Assembly: GCA_025144025.1 (NCBI GenBank)
Contig: JALXWS010000019.1
Span: forward strand, 1 to 50,817
DNA from: Corynebacterium sp. p3-SID1241
GTDB taxonomy: Bacteria; Actinomycetota; Actinomycetes; Mycobacteriales; Mycobacteriaceae
DNA: 50,817 bases
Reading direction: 5' to 3'
A program made the translations under genes and the position numbers. Position 1 is the stretch's first letter, and the number at the start of each line of letters is the position of its first letter. Below are positions 27,663-35,552 of this stretch, piece after piece. The notes beneath the pieces are model-generated. The model saw nothing but the letters and a program-made list of their open reading frames with translations, had not been told where the DNA came from and did not search any database.

Positions 27663-28280
27663 ATGTCAGATCAACATAACCTCTACAATGGAAATCATCC
27701 CGCTCCAAACCAGGGATTCAATTTCAAAGGATTCGCCCGCGACGCCGCTGAGCGAGTAATCGCTAGACACGATCAAACCACCGACACTGGAGTTATCTGG
27801 AGCGCAACAGGAAAGCCCTTAACCCGCCTGGGAGCAGGCCGCTATTCACTTACGCAAGATTACTTGGTCGTCGAAAAGGGCATGGTATCTACCGACCGTC
27901 AGCAAATTCGCACTCACGAGATCTTTGACGTCGATGGTCGCCAGAGCATGGCCCAGAAAGCTAGGGATGTCGGCACTGTCACCCTTCACGCCAAACGAGC
28001 TAATGGCGAATTTGAAATTGTTGAGCTCGTGGACATCCCGAACTTCCGTCAGGCAGTGGAGATAATCAACGCCACAGCTGAAGATGCCCGCATCCGCATC
28101 CAACGACGAGCCAACGCACAAACTCTCACGCACGAAGGCCACCAACCCGTAGCTAGCGTTTCGAGTGCCCCGAGCAGCGATCTCAATGCAGAACTGTCGA
28201 AATTGGCGGAGCTAAAAGCAGCCGGCGTCCTCTCTGACGACGAATTTGCGGCCGCAAAGCGCAAAATTCTGGGCCTCTAA
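27663..28280 (+). CDS. PH-like domain protein with C-terminal SHOCT motif
   Basis: Soluble protein of 205 residues from the ATG at 27663; the frame opens earlier at a TTG, which I rejected. Residues 50-145 (GRYSLTQDYLVVEKGMVSTDRQQIRTHEIFDVDG) resemble bacterial PH-like (bPH) domains. After a linker, the end (LSKLAELKAAGVLSDDEFAAAKRKILGL) is a textbook SHOCT motif, the short helical pair found at the ends of many bacterial proteins and proposed to mediate oligomerisation. No membrane segment is present. Composition is AT-richer than the core. Function unknown. Confidence 0.75.
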   Translation: MSDQHNLYNGNHPAPNQGFNFKGFARDAAERVIARHDQTTDTGVIWSATGKPLTRLGAGRYSLTQDYLVVEKGMVSTDRQQIRTHEIFDVDGRQSMAQKARDVGTVTLHAKRANGEFEIVELVDIPNFRQAVEIINATAEDARIRIQRRANAQTLTHEGHQPVASVSSAPSSDLNAELSKLAELKAAGVLSDDEFAAAKRKILGL

Positions 28281-28479
28281 TTCATTTACACTCATACCTC
28301 GAAATAACAATTTTAGCCCTACAACACAGGTCTCCGAGGTAATCTCGACCCCCATCCGGATGGAAGAACTTGCCGAAGGAACCAACTGGGTTCCGCATCT
28401 ACGAGCAAGATTTTACGGTAGCAAGTTCCGACTAACCGCTAGATAACTGTTCGAAAGCAATTACGCTCCCTCCACGCGC

Positions 28480-28523
28480 AGACACTGCACTGCCTCGGCA
28501 GAACACGAAGTACTGCAGTGTCT
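28480..28523. repeat. Perfect 10-base inverted repeat in intergenic stretch
   Basis: AGACACTGCA (28480-28489) and TGCAGTGTCT (28514-28523) flank 24 bases. No T-run follows in either direction, so it is not a classic terminator. It lies just after the stop of the DJ-1 gene, in the gene-free stretch 28281-28537. Confidence 0.6.
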
Positions 28524-28537
28524 AGTGGTAGCTCAAC

Positions 28538-29164
28538 CTAATTTGAGGCCCACTCCTGAACCTTATTCGCATGTTCAACGAAGGCCGCTTCTGTTCTTTG
28601 CTCATGCAATTGAAGCCAAGCGTCCACGACATCATCTGGGTAAACGCCCGCCGCGCGCAATACCGCCGCAGTAAAAGGCACTGGAGCCAATCCAGATGCC
28701 GTAATCACTCCGCCATCAGAAACTGCGTCTTCTTCTTTGTAGCCGTCGATGTTGGCGTAGTTGGTTGAGGCAAGGAAACCTTGCGCGTTTGAAGTGTGTT
28801 TGCAGTGGTCAAGCACCCCAGCACGAGCAAAGGCCAAAGTTCCACCACAGATTGCTGCCAAGAGCACTCCGTTCTCATTTAAGACCCTGATCGTTTCCAG
28901 CAACTGTTCGTGGCCATTAAAGTATGTATCTGCCCCTGGCACCACCAACGCCGCAATATCAGTCCGATTCTGGACGTCCTGCAAAGTCAGACCTGGAACT
29001 ACTTCGATTCCACCCTTGGAGCGAACGGCTTCTAGAGATTCGCCAACAAACAAAACCTTGAAGCGATCCGGCACTTGGGCCTCAGCTTCAGCTACTTGGG
29101 TTGTGAGGTAGGCATACTCCCAATCAGACATGGTTTCCGTCGCATAAATAGCAATGACCTTCAT
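28538..29164 (-). CDS. DJ-1/PfpI-family protein
   Basis: Class I glutamine amidotransferase-like fold of 208 residues from the ATG at 29164 (the ORF runs 14 codons further). The nucleophile elbow AAICGGTLAFARAG places the reactive cysteine at C106, with an acidic residue (E11 region, TETMSDWEYAY) near the active site as in DJ-1 relatives. Members act as glyoxalases, proteases, chaperones or amidases; which applies is unclear. The pattern resembles the YajL/ThiJ-like group with unknown substrate. It is isolated on its strand, divergent from the OsmC gene. Confidence 0.85.
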   Translation of the reverse strand: MKVIAIYATETMSDWEYAYLTTQVAEAEAQVPDRFKVLFVGESLEAVRSKGGIEVVPGLTLQDVQNRTDIAALVVPGADTYFNGHEQLLETIRVLNENGVLLAAICGGTLAFARAGVLDHCKHTSNAQGFLASTNYANIDGYKEEDAVSDGGVITASGLAPVPFTAAVLRAAGVYPDDVVDAWLQLHEQRTEAAFVEHANKVQEWASN

Positions 29165-29275
29165 GGAACTCACAATACGCGGGCCTGCTGAATCACTACT
29201 AGACACGCGAACATTTCAATCAGCGTGACTCTTGCCTACTCAAACCGACCTGATACCTCGCCGTAAACTGGCCTC

Positions 29276-29704
29276 ATGTCTGAAGTAACGAAGCACTACG
29301 CCGTAGACCTCACCCGCCTCGATACCGCCCAATACCGAGCTACCAATTCCGTGGGAGCCAGCATTGAATTTGGCAGCGGTGAGGGACTCCTCTCCCCTGT
29401 TGAACTCTTGCTAGCTGCGGTCGCGGGATGTTCCGCGGTGGATGTGGACGTTGTGACATCCCGGCGCGCGGAGCCGGAATCCTTCGACGTGCGCGTAGAG
29501 GGTGACCGCGTAAACGAGGATGGAGCATCGCGTCTGTCGGAGGTGCGAGTGGGCTTCGATCTATCGTTCCCGGATACACCCGAGGGCAACCAAGCGCGCA
29601 AGCTCGTGGACAACCTGATTCGCATCTCCCACGAGAAGGACTGCACGGTATCGCGCACGGTTGAGAATCCCACTCAAGTGACGTTTAGGAACGACTCGAA
29701 ATAG
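29276..29704 (+). CDS. OsmC-family peroxide reductase-like protein
   Basis: OsmC/Ohr-fold protein of 142 residues. The fold reduces organic peroxides with two cysteines; here the first is in AGCSAVDVDVV and the second in EKDCTVSRTV, both in the expected positions. The LSPVELLLAAVAGC motif is typical of the YhfA/OsmC branch rather than Ohr. The start follows a region with no strong ribosome site. It is divergent from the DJ-1 gene, another redox-linked protein, which may be coincidence. Confidence 0.87.
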   Translation: MSEVTKHYAVDLTRLDTAQYRATNSVGASIEFGSGEGLLSPVELLLAAVAGCSAVDVDVVTSRRAEPESFDVRVEGDRVNEDGASRLSEVRVGFDLSFPDTPEGNQARKLVDNLIRISHEKDCTVSRTVENPTQVTFRNDSK

Positions 29705-29817
29705 TTTCCCGAAATAGAAGCGCGACATGCGGTTTCGCTCCGGGGATGACCCCAGACCCGCTGCTATGGTGCAATTGTTAACCACTGTGACAAATGTGAT
29801 TACTGCAGGAGCTCAAC

Positions 29818-30804
29818 ATGTCACCTTCTTTCTCCCGTCGCGGCCTTTTTAAGGCTGGCGCTCTCGCCCTGACCGCAGGCGCACTCGGCGCTGCCGCACC
29901 GAGTGCAGCGGCGCTCGGACCGGTGCGCGGCACCATCATTGATTTCTCCGCCGGTGTACCTTCCCCGCAGGCAATTAAGAATGCCGGCCACATGGGCGCG
30001 ATTCGCTACGTCTCCGACAAGCGCCCCGGCGCTGCCTGGATGACCGGCAAGCCGGTAACCCTCAAGGAGACTAAGGCCAATGCGGCAGCGGGTCTGCCCA
30101 CTGCGTCGGTATACCAATTCGGCCGTGCGGAAACCGCCGATTGGAAGCAAGGCGCAGCAGGTGCGGCAGTACACGCACCGAAGGCGATTGCGCTACACAA
30201 GAAGGCAGGCGGCCCCACCAACCGCCCGATCTACATCGCCATCGACGATAACCCCACCCGCGAGCAGTACACCCGCCAAATTCGACCGTACCTGCAGGCA
30301 TTCTCCAAGACGCTGGAGCTGGCCGGCTACCAGACGGGCATCTACGGCAATTACAGCACTATTGAGTGGGCGATCCAGGACGGCATCGGCAAGTACTTCT
30401 GGATGCATGACTGGGGTTCCAACGGCAAGATTCACCCGCGCACCACTATCCACCAGCTGCCGCACGGCAAGCAGCAGACCATTGGTGGCGTCATCGTTGA
30501 CGTCAATGAGGTCTACGCCGAAGACTGGGGCCAGTGGACGCCAGGCAAGTCCGCGGCACCTGCACCGGCAAAGAAGCCGACCACCAAGAAGCCACAGCCA
30601 AAGCCACAGACCACAGCCCCGAGCGATGGCTCGTCCGATCTAGTCAATCAGCTAAGCTCGCAACTGCAGAGCACGCACCCAGAGCTACCAGAGCTGCCGC
30701 AGGTAACCGCAGATGGCATAACCTTTCACGGCAAGACGTTGAGCAATGATCAGATTCGCCAGCTGGCAAAGATCGTCGCAGAGACGGTTGCTAAGGCACG
30801 GTAG
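29818..30804 (+). CDS. Tat-exported DUF1906 (Rv2525c-like) glycoside hydrolase-like protein
   Basis: Secreted protein of 328 residues. The N-terminus has a twin-arginine signal (S6-R-R-G-L-F-K12) and a hydrophobic Ala-rich stretch ending near residue 33. Residues 37-240 are a DUF1906 domain, a TIM-barrel related to glycoside hydrolase family 25-like lysozymes; visible pieces are GTIIDFSAG at the start, PIYIAIDD, GYQTGIYGNY and VIVDVNEVYAEDWGQW. The C-terminal 85 residues are a Lys/Pro-rich linker followed by a helical segment. Mycobacterial Rv2525c influences cell-envelope traits. GAGCTC-type sites are weak; a plausible GCAGGAG ribosome site lies 6-12 bases upstream. Confidence 0.85.
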   Translation: MSPSFSRRGLFKAGALALTAGALGAAAPSAAALGPVRGTIIDFSAGVPSPQAIKNAGHMGAIRYVSDKRPGAAWMTGKPVTLKETKANAAAGLPTASVYQFGRAETADWKQGAAGAAVHAPKAIALHKKAGGPTNRPIYIAIDDNPTREQYTRQIRPYLQAFSKTLELAGYQTGIYGNYSTIEWAIQDGIGKYFWMHDWGSNGKIHPRTTIHQLPHGKQQTIGGVIVDVNEVYAEDWGQWTPGKSAAPAPAKKPTTKKPQPKPQTTAPSDGSSDLVNQLSSQLQSTHPELPELPQVTADGITFHGKTLSNDQIRQLAKIVAETVAKAR

Positions 30805-30809
30805 TAGTA

Positions 30810-31829
30810 CTACTTCTTAGAGGGCTCGGAGCTTGTCTCCGAGCCCTTCTTTTTGTCTGCGGACTTCTTTTTGTCTGCGGACTTCTTTTTGGACGTGGTG
30901 GATTCGCTGGTGGGTTCCTTGGACGAGGTCTTGCCCTTCTTACTGGAGGAGGTAGTAGAGGTCTCCGAGGTGGAGGTCTCAATCGGTGGGACGTCCTCGC
31001 CGTCTTTGTACTTAAGGAAGCGCTCGGTGGCCTTGCCCAGATTCTTGCCGGTCACCTCGTCCTTGACGTAGTCGGTGAGGTCATCGGAGGAGCCATTGAT
31101 TGAGGCAGCGGCTACGAAGTTCTCACCAAAGGAGACCGAGGAATTAATGGACTTATCATTGGACCAGCCCCACTTGCTGCCCACCACGTTAGAGAGCTTC
31201 GCGGTGCCGTAATCCTGGCGGTAGCCATCCTCAGAGATGGGATCGGCATGCGCCATGGCTACCAGCACTGGGTGGGTTTCATCGCGGTCAATGAGCTGCG
31301 AGATAAAGCTGGCGACGTCATACGTGGAGGTTTGCGAATAGCCCCATTGCTCGCCGGCTTTGGTGGATTCGAGGTTAAATTCATCGGCAATGGTGTCGAT
31401 GGAATCCGGATACTTATCAAAAAGCTCCTCGGCGGATTTATCGGAGGAGCTAGCAATCATATCCAGCGCCTCATATTTATCCTCGTACTCGCCTTTTTCC
31501 ATTACGTAGGTCGCAATATAGAGCTTGATGAGGCTTAGCGCTGGGCGAGGCTCGTGCTCAGAGGCAGAGCCCATGTGCATGCCATCGTGCAGGCGGATAT
31601 AGGTAATTGAATGACCCTCATCGCCCTCCAGGAACTCATTGGTTTCCGGTGGGACGTCGCGGTTGATGTCTGGTGCGGCCGAGGGGGCGTCGGCAAGCGC
31701 GTCGCTTTCACGCTCGCTATTGCTGCACGCGGTGGTGGTCAAGGCGAGCATGCATACGGCCAAAGCGGCACCAGCCTTAACTGATGCCGCCTTGCGGGTC
31801 ACAGACGTTCTAAGCACGTCCAACCACAT
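30810..31829 (-). CDS. Beta-lactamase-fold serine hydrolase lipoprotein
   Basis: Exported protein of 339 residues with a hydrophobic signal ending in a lipobox-like LTTTAC, so probably a lipoprotein anchored at the cysteine near residue 35. Residues 70-270 resemble class A beta-lactamase/penicillin-binding-like serine hydrolases: SxxK motif in ALSLIKLYIA, a KxG motif in GSKWGWSND, followed by the SVSFGENFVAAAS strand. The middle S-x-N motif is not clear (YSQTSTYD region), so activity is uncertain. The last 55 residues are Ser/Thr/Lys-rich with a KKSAD repeat. The gene is convergent with DUF1906, and its 3' end contains that gene's terminator. Confidence 0.75.
   Translation of the reverse strand: MWLDVLRTSVTRKAASVKAGAALAVCMLALTTTACSNSERESDALADAPSAAPDINRDVPPETNEFLEGDEGHSITYIRLHDGMHMGSASEHEPRPALSLIKLYIATYVMEKGEYEDKYEALDMIASSSDKSAEELFDKYPDSIDTIADEFNLESTKAGEQWGYSQTSTYDVASFISQLIDRDETHPVLVAMAHADPISEDGYRQDYGTAKLSNVVGSKWGWSNDKSINSSVSFGENFVAAASINGSSDDLTDYVKDEVTGKNLGKATERFLKYKDGEDVPPIETSTSETSTTSSSKKGKTSSKEPTSESTTSKKKSADKKKSADKKKGSETSSEPSKK
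30822..30855 (+). terminator. Terminator of DUF1906 gene inside convergent gene
   Basis: A 10-base stem, gggctcggag (30822-30831) and ctccgagccc (30837-30846), is followed by ttcttttt. It lies within the last codons of the convergent lipoprotein gene. Confidence 0.8.
30846..30890. repeat. 18-base tandem repeat encoding KKSADK
   Basis: The 18-base unit cttctttttgtctgcgga occurs at 30846-30863 and 30864-30881, followed by a partial third copy. It encodes the Lys-rich repeat in the tail of the lipoprotein; repeat number may vary between strains. Confidence 0.85.
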
Positions 31830-31856
31830 TACCGGGTCTGTGCACTATCCAAGCAA

Positions 31857-33500
31857 TTAATGCTGCACGGGTGCCTCCACGCCCACGCCAGTAAGGGAGC
31901 GAACTTCCATTTCTGCAGAAAGGTCCTCAAAGTTATCCGGCTTGGTCATGATGGACACCAACCAGCCAACGAAGAAGGACAGCGGAATGGAGACCAAGCC
32001 CGGCGAGGAAAGCGGAAAGATGGCCCAGTCCGCACCTGGGAACATGGAGCTCTCAGAACCAGAGACTGCCGGGGAGAAGAAGATGAGCACTAGGCAAGAC
32101 ACCACGCCGGTGTACATGGAGGCCACCGCACCTGCGGTGTTAAATCGGCGCCAGTACAGGGAGTACAGGATGGTCGGCAGGTTGGCAGATGCCGCAACTG
32201 CGAAGGCCAGGGAAACTAGGAAGGCTACGTTCTGGGTCATGGCCAGGATGCCCAAGATAATGGAAACAATACCTAGGACCACCACGGTGGCTTGGGAGAC
32301 GCGGACCTGCTCGGCCTCGGTGGACTCACCATTGCGGATCACCGCGTGATAGATATCGTGCGCAATCGAAGCAGAGGCGGTAATGGCTAGGCCGGCAACC
32401 ACGGCGAGCACGGTAGCGAAGGCCACAGCGGAAATGATCGCCATAAAGATGGACCCGCCAATTTCCAATGCGAGCAGCGGTGCCGCTGCATTGGCACCGC
32501 CTGGTGCGGCGAGAATGCGGTCCGGCCCGACCAGCGCGGCAGCACCATAGCCCAAGATGAGGGTCATCAGGTAGAAGGCACCGATGATGACGATCGCCCA
32601 GGTTACGGAGCGGCGCGCCTCGGTGGCGGTGGGCACGGTGTAAAAGCGCATCAGCACGTGCGGCAGGCCGCCCACGCCGAGCACCAGCGAAATACCCAGG
32701 GAGATAAAGTCCAGCTTGGTGGCAGTAGTGGCGCCATACTGCAGGCCAGGAGCCATGATGTCCTTGGCCTCGTAGCCCTTTTCCTTGATTTGTTCAGAAG
32801 CAGCGTGCATATCGATGGCGTTATTAAACAAGGTGCTAAATCCGCCGCGCAGGGCAATGAAGACCAAGAAACACATGATGACCACGCCGGCTACCAGGAG
32901 CACGGCCTTGATCATCTGCACGTAGGTGGTGCCTTTCATGCCGCCGACCAGGACGTAGACAATCATGAGCACGCCCACGATGCCCACGACGAGGGCTTGC
33001 CACTTGAACTCGTGGATATCCAGCAGCACGGCCACCAGGGAGCCGGCGCCGGCCATCTGTGCGATGAGATAGAAGAGCGTGATAAAGAGGGTGGCGATAG
33101 ACGCCGCTACGCGCACAGGTTTCTGCTTCAGACGGAAGGACAGGACGTCGGCCATGGTAAAGCGGCCAACGTTACGCATAGGCTCGGCGACGAGCATGAG
33201 TGCTACCAGCCAGGCAACGAAGAAGCCCACCGAGTACAAAAAGCCGTCATAACCGTTGAGCGCGACAGCGCCGACAATTCCCAGGAAAGATGCGGCGGAG
33301 AGGTAGTCACCGGAAATGGCCAGGCCGTTCTGGCGGCCGGAAAAACTGCCACCGCCGGTATAGAAGTCCGAGGCTTGCTTCGTAGTCTTTCCGGCGCGCA
33401 GCACCACCGCCATGGTGACAAGGAGGAAGATACCGAAGATGGAGATATTTAGGATGGGATTGCCGGTGGAAGACTCAGCGGCAAGGGTGGCGGTAGTCAT
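31857..33500 (-). CDS. mctC: Monocarboxylate/acetate symporter MctC
   Basis: Sodium/solute symporter family permease of 547 residues with about 13 membrane helices. It closely resembles the corynebacterial MctC that takes up pyruvate, acetate and propionate, related to ActP. Visible: the DFYTGGGSFSGRQNGLAISGDYLSAASFLG region near residues 45-75 and the conserved GGLPHVLMRFYTVPTATEARRSV loop near residues 275-300. It overlaps its DUF485 partner by one base, so translation is coupled. The region before the partner carries GlxR- and RamA-like motifs. Confidence 0.92.
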   Translation of the reverse strand: MTTATLAAESSTGNPILNISIFGIFLLVTMAVVLRAGKTTKQASDFYTGGGSFSGRQNGLAISGDYLSAASFLGIVGAVALNGYDGFLYSVGFFVAWLVALMLVAEPMRNVGRFTMADVLSFRLKQKPVRVAASIATLFITLFYLIAQMAGAGSLVAVLLDIHEFKWQALVVGIVGVLMIVYVLVGGMKGTTYVQMIKAVLLVAGVVIMCFLVFIALRGGFSTLFNNAIDMHAASEQIKEKGYEAKDIMAPGLQYGATTATKLDFISLGISLVLGVGGLPHVLMRFYTVPTATEARRSVTWAIVIIGAFYLMTLILGYGAAALVGPDRILAAPGGANAAAPLLALEIGGSIFMAIISAVAFATVLAVVAGLAITASASIAHDIYHAVIRNGESTEAEQVRVSQATVVVLGIVSIILGILAMTQNVAFLVSLAFAVAASANLPTILYSLYWRRFNTAGAVASMYTGVVSCLVLIFFSPAVSGSESSMFPGADWAIFPLSSPGLVSIPLSFFVGWLVSIMTKPDNFEDLSAEMEVRSLTGVGVEAPVQH

Positions 33501-33847
33501 TAGTTGCCCTCCAATTCTTTACGGATGGCCGCCGATTTCGGCTCTATATTCTTATTGGCATACTTCACGTAAATCCACGTGATGATGAAGGTGGTGAGGA
33601 ACTGCGCTAGGCCGAAGACCAGGCCGATATTCCATCCACCGCCAAGCTCGGTTGCCATGAAGTCAGGGGCGAACACAGCGGCGAGAACGTAGACCACGTA
33701 CCACACAAAGAAGGCCACGGTCATGGGAAAGGTAAAACTCCGGTAGGTGCGGCGCAGCTCGCCAAACTTGGCGGAGTCGCGCATTGCGATGAACTCGCTA
33801 CCGGTGGGTTCGCGGCGCGAGACAGGAGTTGCAGCTACGTTACTCAT
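33500..33847 (-). CDS. DUF485 small membrane protein, partner of MctC
   Basis: Protein of 115 residues with two hydrophobic helices (TVAFFVWYVVYVLAAVFAPDFM and FGLAQFLTTFIITWIYVKYA). DUF485 genes almost always precede acetate permeases (YjcH-ActP); the role may be assembly or stability of the transporter. It is the promoter-proximal gene; its stop overlaps the mctC start by one base. The start ATG at 33847 has AAGGAGAC 6-10 bases upstream. Confidence 0.9.
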   Translation of the reverse strand: MSNVAATPVSRREPTGSEFIAMRDSAKFGELRRTYRSFTFPMTVAFFVWYVVYVLAAVFAPDFMATELGGGWNIGLVFGLAQFLTTFIITWIYVKYANKNIEPKSAAIRKELEGN

Positions 33848-33870
33848 AGAGCATCGTCTCCTTGGATGAG

Positions 33871-34068
33871 AGGGGGCTTAGATCACACGAGATAGTGTGC
33901 TACTGATCACTATCCACGTTGATCTGTAAGTTACAGAACATTTTCTGCAAGGTTGTAAACTATGCCAAGAAAACCTTCCACTCCCCCACCCTTTCAACCC
34001 GATAGGCTTAGCTGAACTGGAGTAACATCATTAGCTAACTACCCCCGAAGGAAGAATTTTTTACCCCT
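33871..34068. promoter_or_regulatory. mctC operon control region with GlxR- and RamA-like motifs
   Basis: Seen: TGTGC-TACTGA-TCACT at 33896-33911, two mismatches from the GlxR consensus; agggggc at 33871-33877, acccccg at 34041-34047 and acccct at 34063-34068, all fitting the short RamA motif; TTTTCTGCAAGGTT at 33941-33954, a loose RamB match. Known: C. glutamicum mctC responds to RamA and RamB. The motifs are short and could occur by chance. The stretch 33848-34138 contains no gene. Confidence 0.4.
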
Positions 34069-34095
34069 TGTAAAGATTGTTAACAGCCACTTGGC

Positions 34096-34121
34096 AAAAG
34101 AAAAAGCCCCCGTGAGGGGGC
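34096..34121 (-). terminator. Terminator of aldo/keto reductase gene
   Basis: Read on the minus strand: gccccc/gggggc stem (34106-34111, 34116-34121) with a 4-base loop followed by a T-run. Confidence 0.85.
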
Positions 34122-34138
34122 TTAATCTGCGAGTGCGG

Positions 34139-34993
34139 TTACCCTTCGTTGCCAGGGAACTCCCTCGGGTCATTAAACATGCGGCCGAAGCCCTCCTGAC
34201 CCTCCAGGGCATCGATGGCGGACACCTCTTCCGCCGTAAGCTCCAGCTCGGTGGCGGCGAGGTTTTCCTTCAGGCGCTCGGTGCGCGCGGACTTCGGAAT
34301 GACGGACATGCCTTTAGACATCAGGTAGGCCAGAACAACCTGCCCCTCGGTTGCTTCGTGGTCAGCGGCAATATGCTCAATTTCCGGGTTGTTGAGGACT
34401 ACACCGCGGGCCAGCGGAGCCCACGCCTCAGTAACGATGTCATTATCGTGGTGGAAGGCGCGCAGGCCGGACTGGGTAAAGCCCGGGTGAATCTCCACCT
34501 GGTTGAGCACCGGAGAAATACCGGTGGTGGAAATGAGGTCCTTGAGCACATCCTCGTAGAAATTGGCCACGCCGATGGACGCAATCTGACCCATGCCCTG
34601 CAGGCGAGCAATCGCCTCAAAGGTCTCGTTATACAGGCCACCCTGCGGCCACGGCCAGTGGATGAGGTAGAGGTCTAAGTAGTCCAGCTGCAGATCCTTT
34701 AGCGACTGCTGAAATGCCTCTTCTACCTTGTGCTCTCCCTGGTGGGAGTGCCAGACCTTGGAGGCAACAAAGAGCTCGTCGCGGGTAACATCGCCCGCAT
34801 CCATCGCCTGTTTCAGCGCGGTGCCTACTGCCTCTTCGTTCTTATACAGCGTGGCGGTATCGAAGTGGCGGTACCCCAAGTCGATGGCTTCGCGGATAAC
34901 GCGGATGCATTCATCGTCATACAGCTTGTAGGTACCTAGGCCCAGCTGGGGCATTTCGCGGTCATCATTGAAAGTTACGGTTGGCACAGACAT
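34139..34993 (-). CDS. Aldo/keto reductase (AKR5-like)
   Basis: NADPH-dependent oxidoreductase with a TIM barrel, 284 residues. Catalytic tetrad is visible: D in HFDTATLYKNE (D and Y), K in ELFVASKVWH, and H in YLIHWPWP. The cofactor end shows SVIPKSARTERLKEN, matching the NADPH-binding K-S-x-x-x-x-R pattern. Members of the AKR5 group reduce 2,5-diketo-D-gluconate, methylglyoxal and other carbonyls; the substrate here cannot be fixed. The start is ATG at 34993 or three codons upstream at 35002; GGAGG lies only 2 bases from the first. Confidence 0.9.
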   Translation of the reverse strand: MSVPTVTFNDDREMPQLGLGTYKLYDDECIRVIREAIDLGYRHFDTATLYKNEEAVGTALKQAMDAGDVTRDELFVASKVWHSHQGEHKVEEAFQQSLKDLQLDYLDLYLIHWPWPQGGLYNETFEAIARLQGMGQIASIGVANFYEDVLKDLISTTGISPVLNQVEIHPGFTQSGLRAFHHDNDIVTEAWAPLARGVVLNNPEIEHIAADHEATEGQVVLAYLMSKGMSVIPKSARTERLKENLAATELELTAEEVSAIDALEGQEGFGRMFNDPREFPGNEG

Positions 34994-35038
34994 GTCCTCC
35001 ATTGTGCCGCAGTTTTTCTCACCGCGCCGGAAATGACG

Positions 35039-35063
35039 AAACCCCAGGGCGAACCTGGGGTTT
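35039..35063 (-). terminator. Terminator of fkpA
   Basis: Perfect 10-base inverted repeat aaaccccagg (35039-35048) and cctggggttt (35054-35063) directly after the fkpA stop. The T-run is short, and it may work in both directions. Confidence 0.7.
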
Positions 35064-35070
35064 AGCGCTA

Positions 35071-35430
35071 CTAGTCGGCGCGGATGAGGTCAATAATAAA
35101 GACCAAGGTGCGGCCGGACAGCGGGTGCGCGCCACCGGCGGGGCCGTAGGCCTTTTCCGGCGGGATGATGAGCTTGCGGCGACCGCCCACCTTCATTCCC
35201 GGAATGCCTTCCTGCCAGCCGGCGATGAGACCGGTCAGCGGGAACTCGATGGACTGGCCACGGTCCCACGAGGAATCGAATTCTTGGTTGGTCTCGTATT
35301 CAGCGCCGACGTAGTGGACCTCCACTACGGCACCAGGCTGCGCCTCAGCACCATCACCAACGACGATGTCTTCTACAACAAGGTCCGTGGGCGCCGGGCC
35401 AGACTGGGCTTCAATAACAGGCTTATCCAT
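35071..35430 (-). CDS. fkpA: FKBP-type peptidyl-prolyl isomerase
   Basis: Cytoplasmic FKBP of 119 residues with no signal peptide. The fold is complete: VEVHYVGAEYET, FDSSWDRGQSIEFPLTGLIAGWQEGIPGMKVGGRRKLIIPPEKAYG and the final strand TLVFIIDLI, with the usual active-site aromatic and Asp residues (Y, F, D and W positions). An AAGGAG site lies before the ATG. It lies downstream of gltA on the same strand but behind a terminator, an order I recall in C. glutamicum. Confidence 0.92.
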   Translation of the reverse strand: MDKPVIEAQSGPAPTDLVVEDIVVGDGAEAQPGAVVEVHYVGAEYETNQEFDSSWDRGQSIEFPLTGLIAGWQEGIPGMKVGGRRKLIIPPEKAYGPAGGAHPLSGRTLVFIIDLIRAD

Positions 35431-35476
35431 GGGGATTATTCTCCTTGGGAAATCTAGTTTGTTCGTGCGGTCGCAT

Positions 35477-35526
35477 TAAAAACCGAACCGAGCTGCACCT
35501 ATTATAGGTGCTACCACCCGATTCGG
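35477..35526 (-). terminator. gltA terminator with nested hairpin
   Basis: Minus-strand reading: outer stem CCGAA/TTCGG (35522-35526 with 35483-35487) encloses a perfect 7-base hairpin (GCACCTA/TAGGTGC at 35495-35511) and is followed by a T-run at 35477-35482. Confidence 0.65.
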
Positions 35527-35552
35527 CTTAATTAGGAAGACCGCGGAGCGCT

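Noticed and set aside
32658..33452. 264-residue plus-strand ORF opposite mctC
   Set aside because: Shadow of mctC; charged, repetitive composition without domains.
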